Shown one piece after another: positions 5,801 to 5,998 of a DNA stretch of 5,998 nt; position 1 is the stretch's first letter; each line of letters begins with the position of its first letter. Origin of the DNA: Candidatus Methanoperedens sp. (lineage in GTDB: Archaea; Halobacteriota; Methanosarcinia; Methanosarcinales; Methanoperedenaceae); assembly GCA_028679855.1 (NCBI GenBank), contig JAJRAP010000286.1, forward strand, positions 1 to 5,998, given 5' to 3'. The notes beneath the pieces are model-generated. The model ran no database searches. It saw only the letters and a list, made by a program, of their open reading frames with translations, and was not told the origin of the DNA. A program made the position numbers and the translations under genes.

Positions 5801-5998
5801 ATGAAATTATCTTTAGTTTTAATTCTAACAGGAACTTTTCTAACCTCTTTGGAAATAATCTTTGGAGAAACCAATTTAATAAATTTCTTTGCAAATAAAA
5901 TAAGATTTCAATCTAACAAATATGCGAATAAATTGAATAGTTTTATGCTTCGCGAAGGGATACTTAATCATCTGTTCTCAAGAATAGGTATTGTCTTA
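5801..5998 (+). CDS. Start of an uncharacterised, probably membrane-anchored protein (3'-truncated)
   Basis: The frame from the ATG at 5801 stays open for 66 codons to the window end, 7 bases after the previous stop. The N-terminal residues 2-21 (KLSLVLILTGTFLTSLEIIF) form a hydrophobic segment that could be a membrane anchor or an uncleaved signal. A basic, Asn-rich helical stretch follows (IRFQSNKYANKLNSFM), then REGILNHLFSRIGIVL, which may begin a second hydrophobic segment. There is no good Shine-Dalgarno sequence directly upstream. Composition is very AT-rich. The close spacing suggests it belongs with the two genes before it. No family is recognisable from the visible part. Confidence 0.6.
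   Translation, partial: MKLSLVLILTGTFLTSLEIIFGETNLINFFANKIRFQSNKYANKLNSFMLREGILNHLFSRIGIVL

Overview
The window looks like euryarchaeal chromosome, most probably from the Methanosarcinales or a relative (ANME-2 or Methanoperedens-type lineages fit). That placement is inferred from gene content: an O-phosphoseryl-tRNA synthetase, a GHMP-type archaeal shikimate kinase, a stand-alone AroQ chorismate mutase, and a zinc-finger RPA followed by its COG3390-type partner. Every gene is on the + strand and packing is tight.

Positions 1-1463 hold the 3' part of sepS, cut by the window edge. Positions 1468-2028 carry an AT-rich gene for a putative PD-(D/E)xK nuclease-fold protein, wedged with almost no spacing between sepS and the aromatic genes. 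Positions 2029-3155 hold aroK and aroQ, which overlap by 10 bases and act late in the route to aromatic amino acids (shikimate phosphorylation, then chorismate to prephenate). Positions 3156-3260 are a short intergenic region with an archaeal TATA box, an upstream palindrome, and a leader that can fold around the Shine-Dalgarno sequence. Positions 3261-4800 hold the RPA single-stranded-DNA-binding protein gene and its associated OB-fold protein gene, one base apart and presumably co-transcribed.

Composition drops sharply after 4800 (hand count about 35% GC in 4861-4920, against 53% in 2341-2400). The AT-rich end holds three uncharacterised genes in line: a 4-fold beta-flower-type protein with a striking x-Met-Lys triplet tail, a predicted four-helix membrane protein whose ribosome-binding site lies inside the preceding gene, and the start of another probably membrane-anchored protein that runs off the window.

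The core genes are ordinary archaeal housekeeping genes. The parts worth a second look are the two AT-rich accessory segments, the rpa control region, and substitutions at two usually conserved active-site positions in the chorismate mutase. No tRNA, rRNA, CRISPR array, transposase or attachment site was recognised. No gene-free stretch reaches 300 bases; the longest gap is 105 bases.
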